Shown: positions 20,066-29,497, numbered from the stretch's first letter. The stretch: DNA of 35,656 bases from an uncultured Rikenellaceae bacterium (GCA_947040435.1 CAMRBL010000013.1:1-35656), one strand, 5' to 3'. Made by a program: numbers and translations. Notes: generated by a model not told the origin, from the letters alone.

Positions 20066-22405
20066 GTGATGAATATTATATTAAGACTGATAGTTTTTGT
20101 TAGTGTTCTTTCGGTTTTCTTCATCTCTTGTAGTGAAGAAAACCCGGAAGGGCCTGTAAATACAGATGTAACTAAGATGGTATCTTTTGCACAGGATACA
20201 TTCTTTATAGAGGAGGACGCAATTGATACTACAATTACTATCGTTGTACCTAAGTATGTAAATGGAAAGGTTTATATCACTTTAGGATCTACAGATGGTA
20301 GTGCAGTTAAAGGTTCTAATTTTGTTCTTAGAGAATTAGAGGCAATAATTCCAGTTGGAAAGGCAAGTGTTGAAATTCCAATTGAGACAATTAATGATAC
20401 TCTGATGAATCTAAATCGTGATTTCAAACTAGAGATATTAAGTGTCAAAGGCTTTGCTTTTGCAGGTACTACTCGTCAAAAGTGTGTTGTTGTTATTAAA
20501 AATGATGATCATCCTAAAGAGGCAACTGCAACATTCATAAAATCTGAGATTGAGGTTTATGAGAATGAAAAAGTGTTAGAGATTCCATTTAACATTATCA
20601 AGGGCAAGTCAATCGTCAAGTTAAAGGGAGATGCAATTGTAACTTTTGCAGCAGCACTAGGTATGGGAAATGCTACTAGTGATCACTTTAGGTTCAGAGA
20701 TGGTGGAAAAGTTTTCATGAAAGAAGGAGATTCAACTGGCGTTGTTATTATTGACCTAATAAACAATGATAAAGCTAAGCCAGATTTTGTATGGGCATCA
20801 ATTCGTATTTCAGAAACAGAAGGTGTATTTCCTGGTGATGATCATTGTAAATTGATAATAAACAATGATGACATTGATAGGCAAATGGCTTTTTCTGAGA
20901 TTAAAACTAGTGTAGCAGAAGATGCTGGTGAGGTTGAGATTTCTGTTGTTATATCAGGAAAGCCTAAATTTGAAAAGCCAATTATCAAGGGTCAACTAGC
21001 ATTTAGAAATCCAGGTAGCCGTTTGAAGTTTATTGGAGATTCTATTTTTAGTGTTAGAGGAGATACAACACTAACATTTAAAGTTGCAATTGAAGACAAT
21101 AAAGAGTATGGAGTTTGGGGAGATACAATCGACTTTATAGGAGTTGAGAATGTGACTACTCCCAAAGCAACTAAAACTATGATCATTGATATTGTTGACA
21201 ATGAGCGCAAGATTAAATTTGAATCAGTTAAGATTAGTGCAAATGAAGGAGATCAGGAGCAAAAGAGTTTGATGATTCCAATTTTGTTGGAAGGTGGAGT
21301 TGCTTTGTATGATACAGATGTTAAAGTCTCTATCGGCAACAGCAATACTCTAGAGGGTCAGTATGATATTGTTAGTGGAACAGATCTAACAATTCTTAAG
21401 GGTCGTGATAGAGTTGAAGTTGAGGTTAAATTCCGTCACCTTGTAGATGCTGCGGACAGATTTTTCGAGTTGAATATATCTAGTACTCAGGAGCATACTT
21501 CTGTTGTAAGTGGAGAAGGTAGTATGTGTACATTACATATTCTGAATATAGACCCTAACGTTGCATTTTCAACATCAGCTGACGTTATGAAATTCAACAA
21601 TACTTTAGACACTATCTATATACATGGTAATAATCTAATTGAAGCTTCTAATGTTGAATTATCTGTAGTTGCTACAGAGGGAGTTACTTATGTTGGACAA
21701 AAAGTAATTCCATTGGCTAAAGGTAGTAGTATACATAAGATACCTGTTAAGGTTGATTTTGATCCCAATGTTAAGGTTGGACAGTTACAATTTGAAATTT
21801 CTAGAGTTACAAGTGACGACATAGAGGTTGAAGGTGTAATTAATTCTAGTTTCTCTAAGAGAACATTATTTGCTCTAAATCAAGATAAAGCTGTATCAAC
21901 TTATGTTACTAAGCCAATGAATGCAGACAATACTGGAACTGATCCTAATACTAATTGGAGAGTTGTATATTATTCAACTCAAGAGACAAACGAAGGTACA
22001 TGTAAAGATATTATTGATAACAATAATGATACACATTGGAGTACAAACTGGGCTGGCGGTGGAACGTTAATTGATGGAGTAACTCCAGATAAAGCTTTCC
22101 CAGAAGGACCTTATACTATTATATATGATATGAATAGAGTAATTCTTTCAGATAGTGTTGAGATGGGTGCTCGTCTAAGTAATTTAGGTGATTCACATGG
22201 ATTGGATGTCTATATTGGTGATTCAGAAGCTGTCGATGATCCATCATGGAAATTGATATGTAGCATCGATAATAAAACGACTAATGTAAAAAGTGTGAAA
22301 AAAGCTTCAACCAAAGTTGTCGGAAGGTATGTTAAGCTAGTTATTCCTGAAGGAGCAAGAAATAATATTGCATGTTTGGGTGAATTTAGGCTTTTTGGGT
22401 ATTAA
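20066..22405 (+). CDS. Calx-beta-repeat lipoprotein with C-terminal F5/8 type C-like domain
   Basis: Lipobox FISC-SEEN. Repeated Calx-beta-like blocks (VSFAQDTFFIEEDAIDTTITIVV...SAVKGSNFVL...INDTLMNLNRDFKLEI). C-terminal DIIDNNNDTHWSTNW discoidin signature. Confidence 0.75.
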   Translation: MMNIILRLIVFVSVLSVFFISCSEENPEGPVNTDVTKMVSFAQDTFFIEEDAIDTTITIVVPKYVNGKVYITLGSTDGSAVKGSNFVLRELEAIIPVGKASVEIPIETINDTLMNLNRDFKLEILSVKGFAFAGTTRQKCVVVIKNDDHPKEATATFIKSEIEVYENEKVLEIPFNIIKGKSIVKLKGDAIVTFAAALGMGNATSDHFRFRDGGKVFMKEGDSTGVVIIDLINNDKAKPDFVWASIRISETEGVFPGDDHCKLIINNDDIDRQMAFSEIKTSVAEDAGEVEISVVISGKPKFEKPIIKGQLAFRNPGSRLKFIGDSIFSVRGDTTLTFKVAIEDNKEYGVWGDTIDFIGVENVTTPKATKTMIIDIVDNERKIKFESVKISANEGDQEQKSLMIPILLEGGVALYDTDVKVSIGNSNTLEGQYDIVSGTDLTILKGRDRVEVEVKFRHLVDAADRFFELNISSTQEHTSVVSGEGSMCTLHILNIDPNVAFSTSADVMKFNNTLDTIYIHGNNLIEASNVELSVVATEGVTYVGQKVIPLAKGSSIHKIPVKVDFDPNVKVGQLQFEISRVTSDDIEVEGVINSSFSKRTLFALNQDKAVSTYVTKPMNADNTGTDPNTNWRVVYYSTQETNEGTCKDIIDNNNDTHWSTNWAGGGTLIDGVTPDKAFPEGPYTIIYDMNRVILSDSVEMGARLSNLGDSHGLDVYIGDSEAVDDPSWKLICSIDNKTTNVKSVKKASTKVVGRYVKLVIPEGARNNIACLGEFRLFGY

Positions 22406-22425
22406 TAAATAATAAGTAGATTGAA

Positions 22426-24378
22426 ATGAAAATATTTTTAAATACTAAAGTATGTATGAAGAGTTTTAGTTGGCTTTTTGTATTGTGTATAGTTCTGAGT
22501 GGTTGTAATGACAAGACTACGGGACTAGGAAATAATTCACTATCGTTTGATGTTGATAGTATGGTTGTTTTAGACGATGTACGTGTAGAATTTTTACAAA
22601 TAGAACTTACAGAGCCTTTGACAGAAGCATGTAATATTTATATAACAAGTAGTATTGAGGAGTCTAAACGTTTCTCTTTTCCTGAGTATATCAGACTTGG
22701 AGAGGGAGCGATTAGAGGAAAATATCCAATATACGTAACTGAGAATAAATTTTCATCACTAGATGTAACTACTATTTTTACCTTTGATAAGGTAGCAGGA
22801 CCGGCAGAAATTGATGCAACAAAGAAATCAATTAAGTTTACCATTAAAGGTAAAGCAAATGCTGGAGCAGTTGTTATTGGTTTTGAGGATAATTTTTATT
22901 CTGTAGGAGAAGATGAAGAATATTTTGAGTTACCGTTTAAGATCCAAGGAGTATTAGAAGATTCTGTTAAATTAAAAGTGAAAGCTCTAAATGGAACAGC
23001 AGTTGTCGGTACAGATTTTTGGTTTGGAGCGGGTAACAAGAATTCTAATTCGGAAGGATATGTTCAGCTAACTAAAGGAGAGGAGTGGAATTTCATTCCT
23101 ATCTCAATTATTGATGATGGTACATCAGCTCTAGATAGAACTTTTACTATTACTTTAGAGAGTCTTCATCCAGTAGATAAATTAGTTAATATTGCACCTA
23201 CACAGAATGAATGTGTTGTTACTATCCGTAATATTGAGAGACGCCTAAGAGTTACAGACTCACTTGTAGAGGTTGGAGAATACATTGGTAAAATTAATTA
23301 TAATTTTAATTTAACTGCGACAGTTCCAGCAACCGTAACTGCTGATATAGTTGTTGATGAAAAATCAACTGCAATTGAAGGAAAGCATTTTAGATTCATA
23401 CTAGAAGATGGTCAAACCAAGCCTACTATTGAAATTGCGCCAGGCGAGACAAGTTCTGGTATCAAGATTGAGATTCTTGATGAGTCATTAGGTAATGAAG
23501 ACAGAAAGCTTTTCTTAAAAATCATTAATGCAAAAGGAGTTGAAGTCTCTGCGAAATATGGTATTGGAGAGGTTATTATTCAGAATGATGATAACTCTGT
23601 AGGATTTGCCTCTTCGGAAGCGGTTATTATTTCTGGAGAAGTAATTAAGATACCTATTTCAGTTGTAGGTACTCTTGATGAAGAGTTACAGTTCGTATTT
23701 GAAGTTGTTGATGGCGAGGGAAATGCTACATCACCAAATGATTTCATTATTCTTTCACCTATTGAACCAAAAGTAATAGAGGGACAATCTACTGCTTATC
23801 TTTCAGTATCTACAACATTTACAAGTAAATCAAAGAATTTTTTACTTAAACTAGTTAAGATCAAGGGTACAGGAATCTCTATTAACTCGGTTATTGATCA
23901 AAATCGTCGTTACTGTAAAGTAAATATGTTGGGTAATATAGATAAAACACAATGGAAAATTATTGATTCAAGTGTATCTATGGATTCGGATCCAGTAGGG
24001 AAACTAATTGATGGAGATATTACTACTTTTTGGCATAGTAGATATACTGATGCAACATCTGCTGCACCATGGTTCTTTGTAATAGATATGACGGAGACAC
24101 TGCCTGTAAACAAGCTTTTATTAAATGCTCGTTCAAACCAACAGGATTCACGTCTAATTGTAGTTTATCTTTCAGATTTACCATTGGATAAGGATTCTCC
24201 TGATTGGGTGGAAATATTGAACTATAGATTTCCAACAGATCCATATGCACCTAATCAAACATTAACAATACCAGGAGGGCATACTGGGCGATACATGATG
24301 TTAAAAATATTAGAAGGTCGTTCAAGTGATCCAAAGGTTTCAGCATTCTGTGAGATTACAGTAAATCCAAAAGACTAA
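22426..24378 (+). CDS. Calx-beta-repeat lipoprotein with C-terminal F5/8 type C-like domain
   Basis: Likely start 22456 (MKSFSWLFVLCIVLSGC-NDK). Calx-beta-like blocks (AIEGKHFRFILEDGQTKPTIEIAPGETSSGIKIEILDES). C-terminal LIDGDITTFWHSRY discoidin signature. Confidence 0.75.
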   Translation: MKIFLNTKVCMKSFSWLFVLCIVLSGCNDKTTGLGNNSLSFDVDSMVVLDDVRVEFLQIELTEPLTEACNIYITSSIEESKRFSFPEYIRLGEGAIRGKYPIYVTENKFSSLDVTTIFTFDKVAGPAEIDATKKSIKFTIKGKANAGAVVIGFEDNFYSVGEDEEYFELPFKIQGVLEDSVKLKVKALNGTAVVGTDFWFGAGNKNSNSEGYVQLTKGEEWNFIPISIIDDGTSALDRTFTITLESLHPVDKLVNIAPTQNECVVTIRNIERRLRVTDSLVEVGEYIGKINYNFNLTATVPATVTADIVVDEKSTAIEGKHFRFILEDGQTKPTIEIAPGETSSGIKIEILDESLGNEDRKLFLKIINAKGVEVSAKYGIGEVIIQNDDNSVGFASSEAVIISGEVIKIPISVVGTLDEELQFVFEVVDGEGNATSPNDFIILSPIEPKVIEGQSTAYLSVSTTFTSKSKNFLLKLVKIKGTGISINSVIDQNRRYCKVNMLGNIDKTQWKIIDSSVSMDSDPVGKLIDGDITTFWHSRYTDATSAAPWFFVIDMTETLPVNKLLLNARSNQQDSRLIVVYLSDLPLDKDSPDWVEILNYRFPTDPYAPNQTLTIPGGHTGRYMMLKILEGRSSDPKVSAFCEITVNPKD

Positions 24379-24444
24379 AAGGATTAATAACTATTATACA
24401 TAAATTGTGAAATATTTAATTTAGATATTAACAATATAATTCAA

Positions 24445-24483
24445 AAAGGCACGCAAGAGAACTTCTCTTGCGTGTCTTTTTGG
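24445..24483 (+). terminator. Rho-independent-type terminator at the end of the 11-gene run
   Basis: cacgcaagagaa (24450-24461) / ttctcttgcgtg (24463-24474), preceded by aaaaag and followed by a T-rich tract. Confidence 0.85.
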
Positions 24484-24610
24484 TTATTATATTATCTATT
24501 ATATTGGATCCAATAAACATTCTATAATTAGAGTAAGTTTATTTATAATTATCAAAAGATCTATCTATTTACTACCTTACCTTTCATCATATTGCCCTAT
24601 ACATATGAAT

Positions 24611-24640
24611 AAAAAAAGTCGGAAGAGATTATCTTCCGAC
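24611..24640 (-). terminator. Terminator for the minus-strand porin gene
   Basis: gtcggaaga (24618-24626) / tcttccgac (24632-24640); A7 at 24611-24617 reads as T7 on the minus strand. Confidence 0.85.
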
Positions 24641-24697
24641 TTAGGTATTATACGTAATTTTTTATTTTAAGTTTGTATTTATCATATATATCAATAT

Positions 24698-26017
24698 TTA
24701 GAAGTTCAATTGTACCATCATTTGCGCGCAGTTTGCATGAGCTTTTGCATTGTTTGCATTCTTTCTAGTTCCATATAAGTATTCAGCGCCGATATTTAAT
24801 GCTGGGATAATGTTGTAGAAAACATTTGCTACAACGTATTTAGATAATTTATATGTGTCTGGGGCTTGAGCAAAGTAGTTATTATCACTCCATATTTGTA
24901 CTTGGCTGTATGCGCCATTCATTTGCCATTTATTTGTGAGATTAACTTTTAGTCCAGCCATCCATCCCATTGTCGGAAGAGTTTGTAGTTTTCCTTTGTA
25001 TTGAGGATTTACGACTAAATCATACCCCTTTCCATTAATATCTTGAATGTAATTCTCTATACCTTCACCATAAACTATTTGACCGAACGCACTAATTGAT
25101 TTATGCATTTTAATATTACTACTAATCATTGCGCCCCAACCTATTTCTGTTTCATTACTCATATTTGTATTGTCGTAATACTCCATTGCTCTAATAATTC
25201 CAGATGCACGTACATGACTATTATTGTTATTCCAACTGTACTGAGCGTATAATGGTATATCAGGAATACGTTGAGGAATTATATGTGCTTCAGTACCTGG
25301 AGTTGTTGCGCTTACTCTAGGCATCTCTGCTGAAATTGCAAAATTCCAGTGAGGTGTAATATTAAAGTTATATCTTACCATTAGATTTCTGCTGTACGTA
25401 TATGCATTTGGACCTTCAAAGTCAATTGTATTCGGTGCTGCTTTAAGGTCAACAAAAGTCGTTGCTGTTTGTCCCAACGTAACACCTTTAAATGCTACAT
25501 ACGCCTCTCTTAGGCGCAGTGATGTTCCGTTTCCACGAAAGTCTGTCTCTATATACCCCTCAATTGGACCGAGGATTCTACTTTGAATGATTGTTTTAAA
25601 GAAGAGTCTAGTTGTACTAGCATCCATCAGCAGACTCTGTTTATTTTGCGAAGTTGAAGTCATTGGTATTGCTGAAGTAACGAAATCTTTACTATCTATC
25701 ACACTATTCCAATTGTAAGCAGTTCTAAAATTCACGAATCCACCAATTGCGAATATTGCTTTAGCAGATGGAGCAGCTATAATAAAGTTAGGCACACCAG
25801 ATTGTTGAAATCCTTTTTTTATAGTTTTGGAGTATGTCTCAACAATTTCACCTTTCATGAGCCATATATTCTCATTTTTTTTATGAGAACCTATAATGAG
25901 TACATTATTGTGATTTTTGTAGTGATAATTATGTTGCTTTCTCTCTTTAGCCAACACATCTACTGTTGTTAGGCTTATGATGGCCGTAGCCATCAATACA
26001 GTATTGATTATTTTCAT
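24698..26017 (-). CDS. DcaP-like trimeric-type outer membrane porin
   Basis: Signal peptide and beta-barrel pattern; IGGFVNFRTAYNW, LFFKTIIQSRILGPIEGYIETDFRG, LRLREAYVAFKGVTLGQTATTFVD, C-terminal aromatic end (MMVQLNF). Confidence 0.8.
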   Translation of the reverse strand: MKIINTVLMATAIISLTTVDVLAKERKQHNYHYKNHNNVLIIGSHKKNENIWLMKGEIVETYSKTIKKGFQQSGVPNFIIAAPSAKAIFAIGGFVNFRTAYNWNSVIDSKDFVTSAIPMTSTSQNKQSLLMDASTTRLFFKTIIQSRILGPIEGYIETDFRGNGTSLRLREAYVAFKGVTLGQTATTFVDLKAAPNTIDFEGPNAYTYSRNLMVRYNFNITPHWNFAISAEMPRVSATTPGTEAHIIPQRIPDIPLYAQYSWNNNNSHVRASGIIRAMEYYDNTNMSNETEIGWGAMISSNIKMHKSISAFGQIVYGEGIENYIQDINGKGYDLVVNPQYKGKLQTLPTMGWMAGLKVNLTNKWQMNGAYSQVQIWSDNNYFAQAPDTYKLSKYVVANVFYNIIPALNIGAEYLYGTRKNANNAKAHANCAQMMVQLNF

Positions 26018-26242
26018 AATTTTTTTTATTAATTAATTTATACTCACTCTTATTGAGAGTAGAGACAAGTTTCGTGCCATTAAGGTTTTTGTTTGTTCAT
26101 AATCTCCGTGATATAAATTTGTTTTTATTTCTTTATGTAGTATCAATATTGTTCAAAGAGGTCTATTATTTATACATATTTGTGCTTATTTTTGTTAAAA
26201 AGCTAATATTACCACTTTTTTTCAATAAAATAGGTCAATAAA

Positions 26243-26273
26243 TTTGCACATTAAAATTTTATGCCTATCTTTG
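26243..26273 (+). promoter_or_regulatory. Bacteroidetes-type primary promoter for the tRNA gene
   Basis: TTTG (26243-26246), 19-nt spacer, TATCTTTG (26266-26273); matches the TTTG-N19-TAnnTTTG consensus about 29 nt upstream of the tRNA. Confidence 0.8.
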
Positions 26274-26301
26274 TGTCATCATTAAGAGATTAGTGGTTAA
26301 C

Positions 26302-26376
26302 GGGAGTATAGCTCAGCTGGTTCAGAGCATCTGCCTTACAAGCAGAGGGTCCTTGGTTCGAATCCATGTACTCCCA
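26302..26376 (+). tRNA. tRNA-Val (anticodon UAC)
   Basis: Cloverleaf: acceptor gggagta/tactccc, D-arm gctc/gagc, anticodon stem tctgc/gcaga with loop cttacaa (anticodon TAC), T-arm cttgg-ttcgaat-ccatg with one T:T mismatch. CCA is not encoded. Confidence 0.93.
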
Positions 26377-26383
26377 CAGCAGA

Positions 26384-26416
26384 AGACAATTACAGAGATG
26401 TAGTTGTCTTTTTTTT
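26384..26416 (+). terminator. Terminator after tRNA-Val
   Basis: agacaatta (26384-26392) / tagttgtct (26401-26409) with one G:T pair, then T8. Confidence 0.85.
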
Positions 26417-26635
26417 GTTATATATACTGTATCAATCAGAAATTTAGGTTGTGCTGTAATATTTTCTTTGTTATATTTTATATCTTTGTATATCTTGTAG
26501 AGTCAAATAGTATGTCTTATACTCATTAGAGTTTAATTTTGTTCTACATTACAACTATAAATAAATAAAAATTGTGGATAATTAGTTGAATGGATCAGAT
26601 ATTGTGTTTACAAATATTATTAAATATAACAGATA

Positions 26636-27232
26636 ATGCTAAGAATAGGGGTAACAGGAGGGATTGGTAGCGGTAAAAGTATAGTATGTACTCTTTTCAA
26701 TAGGTTAGGAGCACCAGTTTATAACTCAGATGCAAGAGCAAAAGAGCTAACCAATAGTAGTCCGCAAATAATAGATGGAATAATAGAAATATTCGGAGAG
26801 CAATCCTATCTAAATGGAGTGTTACAACGTAAATATATAGCATCACAAGTATTCGCGGATTCAACTATATTAGCTAAATTGAATGGATTAATCCATCCAG
26901 TCATAGCAGAAGATTTTAATCTGTGGTGTCGCCAAATGGAGAGTGTCGGTGCTGTATATGTTATACTTGAAAGTGCCATACTATTTGAAAGTGGCTTTGC
27001 TTCTCATGTAGATGAAGTTATCTGTGTTTCAGCTCCCGTTCAGGTAAGAATAAGTAGGGTAGTGAATCGAGATTGTTTAACTAGTGAAGAGGTTCAATCT
27101 AGGATAAACAATCAACTTAGTGATATTGACAGGCGTTCTAGGTCTAAATATAACATAGTTAATGATGGTCATAGTCTCATTATGCCCCAAATAGTTAAAT
27201 TGAATGCTATCTTTGGAGATGAAAAAGTATAA
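26636..27232 (+). CDS. coaE: Dephospho-CoA kinase
   Basis: P-loop [53 protein letters not shown]. Confidence 0.95.
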   Translation: MLRIGVTGGIGSGKSIVCTLFNRLGAPVYNSDARAKELTNSSPQIIDGIIEIFGEQSYLNGVLQRKYIASQVFADSTILAKLNGLIHPVIAEDFNLWCRQMESVGAVYVILESAILFESGFASHVDEVICVSAPVQVRISRVVNRDCLTSEEVQSRINNQLSDIDRRSRSKYNIVNDGHSLIMPQIVKLNAIFGDEKV

Positions 27233-28049
27233 TACGTACCTAGATTTATCTAGCCCTAAGGTGATGACTATAATAAATGTCACCCCAGACTCTTTCTATG
27301 ATATAAGTAGGAAAAACAGTGTAGAGAATATTTCGCATGCAGTTCAAACAGCCATAGAGAGTGGTAGTGATGTTATCGACATCGGGGGCTACTCGTCTAG
27401 ACCAGGTGCAGAGGATGTTGCAGTACGAGAAGAGATTCGTCGTTTATCTAAGGGAGTTGAGTGCATTAGGCGAATTGATTCTACCATTCCGATCTCTATT
27501 GATACCTTTAGAGGGGAAGTTGCAAGATTTATAATTGAGAATTATGGTGAATGTATTATCAACGACATATCTTCAGGAGAGATTGACCCTACCATAATTG
27601 ATATTGCAGCAAACTACAACGTACCTTATATTGCGATGCATATGAGGTCAAATCCAAAAATGATGCAGAACTACACTCAATATGAAGACGTGGTTAGAGA
27701 GGTCAAGGAGTTTTTTAAGAGTAAGTTGTTAGATCTAAAAAGTAGAGGAGTTGACAATGTTATTATAGATCCTGGTTTTGGCTTTGCAAAAGATGCTGTA
27801 CAAAACTTCCAATTGGTTGATGGTTTGTCAACTCTTTCGGATTTGGGGTCCCGTATATTAGTAGGTATCTCTCGAAAGTCTATGATCTACAATACTATTG
27901 ACACCACTCCAGAAGATGCTCTTATCGGGACAACAGCACTACATTGGCAGCTTCTTGTAAATGGTGCAAATATATTGAGGGTACACGATACAAAAGAGGC
28001 CGTACAGGTCGTTAAGTTATATAATGGATATAAAAAAGCGTTAAAATAG
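27219..28049 (+). CDS. folP: Dihydropteroate synthase
   Basis: MTIINVTPDSFYD, DVIDIGGYSSRPGAE, PISIDTFR, NVIIDPGFGFAKD, LVGISRKSMI. The track ORF starts at 27204; the start could be 27204 or 27219, and either overlaps coaE. Confidence 0.95.
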   Translation: MKKYNTYLDLSSPKVMTIINVTPDSFYDISRKNSVENISHAVQTAIESGSDVIDIGGYSSRPGAEDVAVREEIRRLSKGVECIRRIDSTIPISIDTFRGEVARFIIENYGECIINDISSGEIDPTIIDIAANYNVPYIAMHMRSNPKMMQNYTQYEDVVREVKEFFKSKLLDLKSRGVDNVIIDPGFGFAKDAVQNFQLVDGLSTLSDLGSRILVGISRKSMIYNTIDTTPEDALIGTTALHWQLLVNGANILRVHDTKEAVQVVKLYNGYKKALK

Positions 28050-28700
28050 ATGATAATTACAAAGAATATAAATAAAAGTTACGGTGAACTATCTGTATTA
28101 AAAGATGTTTCCTTGGAGATTAATCGAGGCGAGATTGTGTCAATAGTAGGAGCTAGTGGGGCGGGTAAAACCACTCTACTACAAATCATGGGTACACTCA
28201 GTAGGCCAGATAGTGGAACTATAGAGATTGCGGGTCAAAGAGTAGATAAACTCAATGATGCGACGTTATCTCATTTCCGTAATCAAAATATTGGTTTTGT
28301 TTTTCAATTCCATCACTTACTTCCTGAGTTCAATGCTCTTGAGAATGTATGTATTCCGGGTTATATCGCAAAAAGAGATCGATCTGAAGTTACAGCAAGA
28401 GCAAAAGAGTTACTTGAGTTATTAGATATGCAAGATCGTATGTACCATAAACCATCAGAGATGTCGGGAGGCGAGCAGCAGCGTATTGCGATTGCGAGAG
28501 CACTGATTAACTCCCCCTCTGTCATTCTTGCAGATGAGCCGTCGGGGAATTTGGATAGTAAAAATAGAGAAGATCTACACAAGTTATTTTTAACACTAAG
28601 GGATACTCTTGGTCAGACGATTGTTATTGTTACTCACGATACACTCTTGGCAGAAAAAACAGATAGGCAGATTGTCATGAAGGATGGTATTATTTTATAG
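28050..28700 (+). CDS. ABC transporter ATP-binding protein, LolD/MacB-like
   Basis: Walker [12 protein letters not shown], signature [15 protein letters not shown], Walker [13 protein letters not shown]. Start codon immediately follows the folP stop. Confidence 0.93.
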   Translation: MIITKNINKSYGELSVLKDVSLEINRGEIVSIVGASGAGKTTLLQIMGTLSRPDSGTIEIAGQRVDKLNDATLSHFRNQNIGFVFQFHHLLPEFNALENVCIPGYIAKRDRSEVTARAKELLELLDMQDRMYHKPSEMSGGEQQRIAIARALINSPSVILADEPSGNLDSKNREDLHKLFLTLRDTLGQTIVIVTHDTLLAEKTDRQIVMKDGIIL

Positions 28701-28717
28701 ATTAATATTTTTATAAT

Positions 28718-29491
28718 ATGGATAAGTTAGAACTAAAAGAGTTACTAGACACTTTACACAATAAATATAATGACTCTAGTTTCATTGAGTCTGATCCTAT
28801 ATCTATACCTCATCGCTATGATTTGAAAGAAGATATTGAGATTAGTGGATTTCTGGCCTCAGTTATATCATGGGGAAATAGAAAAGCAATTGTAAATAGT
28901 TGTTGTAGGATGATGGATTTTATGGATAATTCGCCTTATGATTTTACGATTAATGCATCGGATAAAGAGTTAGATTCATTAAGTAGTTTTGTTCATCGAA
29001 CATTTAATGGAGCTGATTTTAGGACATTTATTCTTGCGATAAGGGGTATCTACATGGAGCATGGAGGTATTGGGAATTTATTTGAGCAGAAGTGGCTTGA
29101 GTACGAAGATATGCGTCCAGTACTATCTGACTTTAGAAAGGTATTTTTCGATTTAGATCATGAAAAGCGTAGTGAGAAGCATCTATCATCAATAGATAAG
29201 AAGTCAGCGTGTAAGAGGTTGAATATGTATATTAGGTGGATGGTTAGACGAGATTGTAATGGAGTTGATTTTGGTCTTTGGGATAAGATTCCGATGTCTG
29301 CATTATATATGCCTTTAGATGTTCATACGGCTAACGTTGGTAGGGAGCTAAACTTGCTTACTCGCCCTCAGAATGATTGGAGAGCAGTTGAGGAGCTTAC
29401 TCAGTCATTAAGAGAGTTTTCACCAGAAGATCCAGTAAAATATGATTATTCTCTATTTGGTGCAGGAATAAATAAAGAGTTTAAAATATAA
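28718..29491 (+). CDS. TIGR02757 / DUF2400 family protein
   Basis: DPISIPHRYDLKEDIEISGFLASVISWGNRKAIVNS, KRLNMYIRWMVRRD.CNGVDFGLW, MPLDVHTANVGRELNLLTR. Confidence 0.88.
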   Translation: MDKLELKELLDTLHNKYNDSSFIESDPISIPHRYDLKEDIEISGFLASVISWGNRKAIVNSCCRMMDFMDNSPYDFTINASDKELDSLSSFVHRTFNGADFRTFILAIRGIYMEHGGIGNLFEQKWLEYEDMRPVLSDFRKVFFDLDHEKRSEKHLSSIDKKSACKRLNMYIRWMVRRDCNGVDFGLWDKIPMSALYMPLDVHTANVGRELNLLTRPQNDWRAVEELTQSLREFSPEDPVKYDYSLFGAGINKEFKI

Positions 29492-29497
29492 CAAACT

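Noticed and set aside
26053-26241. 62-aa hydrophobic + strand ORF upstream of the tRNA
   Set aside because: No family resemblance, lies in the AT-rich porin/tRNA intergenic region and runs up to the tRNA promoter; hydrophobicity is expected from T-rich DNA.
24379-26376. tRNA-adjacent integrated island boundary
   Set aside because: tRNA-Val is near the SusCD locus, but no integrase, no att-like duplicate of the tRNA 3' end and no transposase was seen; a resident porin gene lies between.
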